A program made the translations under genes and the position numbers. A stretch of DNA of 64,000 bases, from positions 372,001 to 436,000 of the forward strand of contig BPJV01000003.1 in the NCBI GenBank assembly GCA_026004795.1. The letters run 5' to 3'. This document shows, in pieces, positions 61,213-64,000 of the stretch. Source of the stretch: Pirellulaceae bacterium (lineage in GTDB: Bacteria > Planctomycetota > Planctomycetia > Pirellulales > Pirellulaceae). Below the pieces are notes generated by a model. It had not been told where the DNA came from, made no database searches, and worked only from the letters and a program-made list of their open reading frames with translations. How positions within the stretch are numbered: position 1 is the first letter of the stretch; each line of letters opens with the position of its first letter.

Positions 61213-62145
61213 ATGTTCCGCATTACGCTCGCTATTGTCGGCCTGGCAGGACTACTGGCCGCCGTCGTCTTGGCGTGGCGCTGGCTTGTGCTGCGGTTGA
61301 AGGCCCAACAGCGGTGGTACGAGCCGTCGCAGCGCGATCCGGCAACCGCGACAGGTGCGCTCGCGACTGGGGAACTGGATCGGCGCGGCGCGTTGGGCCG
61401 TTGGCTGTATCGAGCCGGTTTTCGCGCTCCCGCCGCCGCCCCACTGTTCCTTATGGCAACAGGGTTGTGCATCGCATTGGGACTGGCGATTGCTCTGGTA
61501 TTCACACTCTCTGGCCTGCAGAGCCTCATGGAACAGACGGTCGTGCTGGTTCCTGGCGGTGTGGGCGAAACATTCTTGCCCGTCGTCTGGGTCGCGCCGT
61601 GGTTGATCTTCGTGATGATCGGATGTATTCCTTGGCTGATCGTGCGACGAGCGCGCCGGCGGCGCGTCGAACAAGTTGAACAGGATCTGCCCTTGGCGTT
61701 AGAGTTGCTTTCTACGCTGAGCGAAGCGGGCCTCGGCTTCGATGCGGCGCTAACGCGAATTCTCAAGACGCGACTGGCGGGGCGGCCACTGGCTACCGAC
61801 CTGCGCATGTTCCAAGCCGACTTGCTGGCTGGACGATCTCGAGTCGAGAGCCTGCGACGACTATCGGCGCGGATCGATTTGCCGTCGGTTTCGGTTTTTG
61901 TGTCTGCCCTCGTCCAGGCCGAGCAGCTCGGCATGGGCATCGCCCGCGTGCTGCGGCAGCAGGCCGATGATGTTCGCGCCCGGCGGCGCGAACGGGCGAT
62001 CGCCTTTGCGAACGCCTTGCCCACCAAACGCGTCATCCCGCTCGTGGTCTGCTTCTTGCCCGGCCTATTCGTCTGGACGCTCGGCCCGGCCTTTGTGCAA
62101 CTGTTCAAGATGGCCGAGACGTTCATCCAGGTGCGGAACTTCTAA
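61213..62145 (+). CDS. tadC: TadC, pilus inner-membrane platform protein
   Basis: 310 residues from the ATG at 61213, which has GGGAG upstream; the open frame before it reads through the palindromic repeat and is not coding. T2SSF domain with EQDLPLALELLSTLSEAGLGFDAALTRI and FVSALVQAEQLGMGIARVLRQQADDVRARRRERA, and a C-terminal helix KRVIPLVVCFLPGLFVWTLGPA. Partner of TadB. The stop overlaps the next start by one base. Confidence 0.93.
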   Translation: MFRITLAIVGLAGLLAAVVLAWRWLVLRLKAQQRWYEPSQRDPATATGALATGELDRRGALGRWLYRAGFRAPAAAPLFLMATGLCIALGLAIALVFTLSGLQSLMEQTVVLVPGGVGETFLPVVWVAPWLIFVMIGCIPWLIVRRARRRRVEQVEQDLPLALELLSTLSEAGLGFDAALTRILKTRLAGRPLATDLRMFQADLLAGRSRVESLRRLSARIDLPSVSVFVSALVQAEQLGMGIARVLRQQADDVRARRRERAIAFANALPTKRVIPLVVCFLPGLFVWTLGPAFVQLFKMAETFIQVRNF

Positions 62146-62540
62146 TGATGAACGCTCGGTATCAACTGGTCGACGCCGAGACCGGCGAAGTGATCATCGC
62201 AAAGCTGGAAGTTGCCGATACGTTTTTGCGGCGGTTCCGCGGCCTGCAATTGCGCCGCCCGCTCGCCCCCGATGAAGGACTGCTGCTGACACCTTGCCGC
62301 TCCATCCATACTCACTGGATGCGGTTCTCGATCGACGCGGCGATGCTGGACCCGGAAGGATTGGTCTTGGCCGTCATCGCAGACGTTCGGCCGTGGCGGA
62401 TCGTGCGCCGAGTCAAGGGGACTCAGGCTATTGTCGAGAGTGCCTCTGGCGTACTCGCTTCCATGATCCAGGTGGGGGCTCGTCTGCAAGTAGCGTCACA
62501 CGATTACTTCGACGGTTCTAGGCCACCGTCGCGGCCATGA
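62145..62540 (+). CDS. DUF192 family protein
   Basis: 131 residues. Core motifs of DUF192: FLRRFRGLQLRRPLAPDEGLLL, CRSIHTHWMRFSIDAAML, VIADVRPWRI and ESASGVLA. DUF192 proteins are small soluble beta-barrels of unknown function that frequently close Tad loci. It is coupled to tadC (one-base overlap). Its last 37 bases overlap the end of the convergent lipoprotein gene. Confidence 0.92.
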   Translation: MMNARYQLVDAETGEVIIAKLEVADTFLRRFRGLQLRRPLAPDEGLLLTPCRSIHTHWMRFSIDAAMLDPEGLVLAVIADVRPWRIVRRVKGTQAIVESASGVLASMIQVGARLQVASHDYFDGSRPPSRP

Positions 62541-63013
62541 TCGGCGTGCTCGTGCTTATGTGCGCTCCCAGAAAATGTCCCGGGCGCGAGCGGTTCTACT
62601 TGGAGGTAGAATGCATTTCGATCCTGGCCCCTCACGTCCACGACGAGCTTAGAAGTAGCATACGAACCAAATTTCGGATGCACCACACCTTCGGTAGTAG
62701 GCTGAAAACCGGCGTAGTCTTCCACCATTACCATCTGCACGACGACGCAGTCGTGTGTACCCGCAACGGCTCCGTCGCCAGGCTCATAGGTACTCAAGAC
62801 GAAATGCCCTTCCCGATTGATTTCACCCCGCGCATGAATGCCATGTTCACGCGACTTCAGCTCCACCATCCCCATACGAACTGGTGATCCGTCAGCGAAG
62901 ACAATTCGCCCCGTCACTGGGTACGTGGGGAGTCGGCCGTCGGAACAGCCAACCAGAGCGACAACCAGTGCGCCGCACACGATCGTTCCGTAGAATAACT
63001 GCCGATGAGACAT
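62504..63013 (-). CDS. Carboxypeptidase-regulatory-like lipoprotein
   Basis: 169 residues from the ATG at 63013. The signal peptide ends in the lipobox ALVGC, followed by a transthyretin-like beta domain (YPVTGRIVFADGSPVRMGMVEL, REGHFVLSTYEPGDGAVAGTH). The C-terminus is His-rich (SGSAHKHEHADHG). It follows the DUF1559 gene by 13 bases and repeats the pair seen at 42-44 kb. GGAGG stands directly before the ATG with short spacing. Confidence 0.87.
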   Translation of the reverse strand: MSHRQLFYGTIVCGALVVALVGCSDGRLPTYPVTGRIVFADGSPVRMGMVELKSREHGIHARGEINREGHFVLSTYEPGDGAVAGTHDCVVVQMVMVEDYAGFQPTTEGVVHPKFGSYATSKLVVDVRGQDRNAFYLQVEPLAPGTFSGSAHKHEHADHGRDGGLEPSK

Positions 63014-63026
63014 CGCCTCCGTCCCG

Positions 63027-64000
63027 CTAATTGCTCCATTGTACGACTTGGCCGTCGTATCGATGGCACAAGCGGCCCAGTGTGTCGGTGTCGAGTGTCG
63101 TGGCAATGGCCCGCACGCTCCCGTCGGCCAGCGCAAAGTGACAGACACCAGGGTGCCAGCTTCCCCAGGCTACGAGGCTGTTGCCCGTCGAACGAATATC
63201 GGCCACGATCGGAACAGTAGGCCCACCGACGCGTGCACAATTGAACACGTGGTCTCCATTGTAAATAAAAGCATCTTCCGGTGATTGGCCAAGCTTACCA
63301 AGCGGAACATGCATCTCTCCCGCGAGAAATGTATTGCTCAGTCCGTCGATGACGTCCCTATGGGCAATCCGATCGACCCAGTCGCGCGGCATGTTGCTGA
63401 CACAGCGGGCCCGGCTGGAGATAATGATTCCCGTGCCGTTACCGCCAAAATAAAAATCCGTACGCAATCCAAATGCCCCGGGAGACAGATCGCCGTGGTT
63501 GCCGCCGTAATCGCCGACCGCTCCAGAAACGATTGTCGAACCAGTTGTGGTGACCGGTATCCTGCAACCACAGGGAAGCGTAACCCAAGTTGTCGTCGTC
63601 GCGGTTAACAGCCCTTTACCGACGGCGTTTGCAGCCGAACGGCGCGACGGGCAACAGTAAACAGCCAACGTTCCCTCTCGCACCTCCTGCGGATGATTCG
63701 CGTAGGGTTGCGAGTAATCCCAGCCGGCGGCAGCAGCAGACTGTTCCAGGAATGGCATGATCCGCACCAGCCAGGTCGTTTGCTCGCCACCGCAATCAAG
63801 CCTCGGCGGATCGCCCGGTCGAGGCTGATATCGAGCCGGCGGATAGGCACCGTAGGTTTCGTGAAACAACTCCGTCGCAAACGCAATTTGGCGAAGATGA
63901 TTCTTGCACTGAGCAGCTCGCGACGCTTCGCGGGCGGACTGCACTGCCGGTAACAGCACTCCGACCAGAATGCCGATGATGGCGATGACGACCAACAGTT
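63027..64000 (-). CDS. DUF1559 domain protein (5' end outside window)
   Basis: At least 324 residues. The visible N-terminal part starts inside the pilin-like helix ([37 protein letters not shown]); the cleavage motif lies beyond the window. The C-terminal ADGSVRAIATTLD block is typical of DUF1559, preceded by the variant WGSWHPGVCHFALADGS (family: H-x-GGVN...ADGS). Probably co-transcribed with the following lipoprotein gene. Confidence 0.93.
   Translation of the reverse strand, partial: LLVVIAIIGILVGVLLPAVQSAREASRAAQCKNHLRQIAFATELFHETYGAYPPARYQPRPGDPPRLDCGGEQTTWLVRIMPFLEQSAAAAGWDYSQPYANHPQEVREGTLAVYCCPSRRSAANAVGKGLLTATTTTWVTLPCGCRIPVTTTGSTIVSGAVGDYGGNHGDLSPGAFGLRTDFYFGGNGTGIIISSRARCVSNMPRDWVDRIAHRDVIDGLSNTFLAGEMHVPLGKLGQSPEDAFIYNGDHVFNCARVGGPTVPIVADIRSTGNSLVAWGSWHPGVCHFALADGSVRAIATTLDTDTLGRLCHRYDGQVVQWSN

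Overview
The window looks like a chromosomal segment of a planctomycete, most likely a Pirellulales-type member of the Planctomycetota. The main markers are two DUF1559 proteins with pilin-like N-termini, each followed by a small carboxypeptidase-regulatory-like lipoprotein; a membrane Ser/Thr kinase with a large TPR domain; two CRTAC1-type (FG-GAP plus ASPIC/UnbV) proteins; a DUF1573 protein; and moderately high GC with many secreted or membrane proteins of unknown function. This assignment is inferred from family content, because no rRNA or other phylogenetic marker RNA is present. I recognised no tRNA, rRNA or CRISPR array.

Layout. 1-10.4 kb: 3' part of a Ser/Thr kinase gene; a leftward operon of ABC ATPase, ABC-2 permease with a large soluble domain, and an exported TPR-rich protein; a DUF2177 membrane protein. 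10.5-14.2 kb: metH, with a good sigma70-like promoter. 14.7-18.7 kb: a rightward three-gene set (Pro/Ser-rich single-pass membrane protein, CpsD/BY-kinase-like protein with a degenerate P-loop, ExeA-type AAA ATPase) that resembles the cytoplasmic part of a polysaccharide or envelope export system. 18.8-27 kb: rnr, a single-domain response regulator with a zinc-ribbon membrane protein, an unrecognised protein, a DUF1573 protein and a small TPR membrane protein. 27.5-38.3 kb: clpC, then a CRTAC1 protein, a TPR lipoprotein and a membrane TPR protein (rightward), a seven-haem membrane-anchored cytochrome (leftward) and a second CRTAC1 protein (rightward). 38.59-41.75 kb: an intact IS66-family element with inverted ends, an 8-bp target duplication and an unusual 13-bp tandem array between tnpC and its right end. 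42-47.3 kb: a lipoprotein/DUF1559 pair with a clear terminator, a beta-propeller-like protein, aroC and a 2Fe-2S ferredoxin. 47.4-50.7 kb: a P-type cation ATPase and a His/Cys-rich small exported protein. 51.1-62.5 kb: a Tad/Flp pilus locus (Flp pilin, CpaA peptidase, His-rich coiled-coil protein, TadE-like, triplicated CpaB-like, TadG-like, CpaE, CpaF, TadB, TadC, DUF192). 62.5-64 kb: a second lipoprotein/DUF1559 pair, truncated by the window end.

How the genes work together. The Tad genes run in one direction with several 1-4 base overlaps, so they probably form one transcription unit for a type IVc pilus. A strong hairpin after the pilin gene overlaps the likely ribosome site of cpaA, and palindromic REP-like repeats lie on both sides of tadB. 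No secretin gene (cpaC/rcpA) is visible in the locus. The most interesting less-described features are the three-unit CpaB, the heptad His/Glu coiled-coil protein inside the pilus operon, the CRTAC1/TPR/multihaem cytochrome neighbourhood, the pseudo-BY-kinase set, and the 13-bp array carried by the IS66 element.
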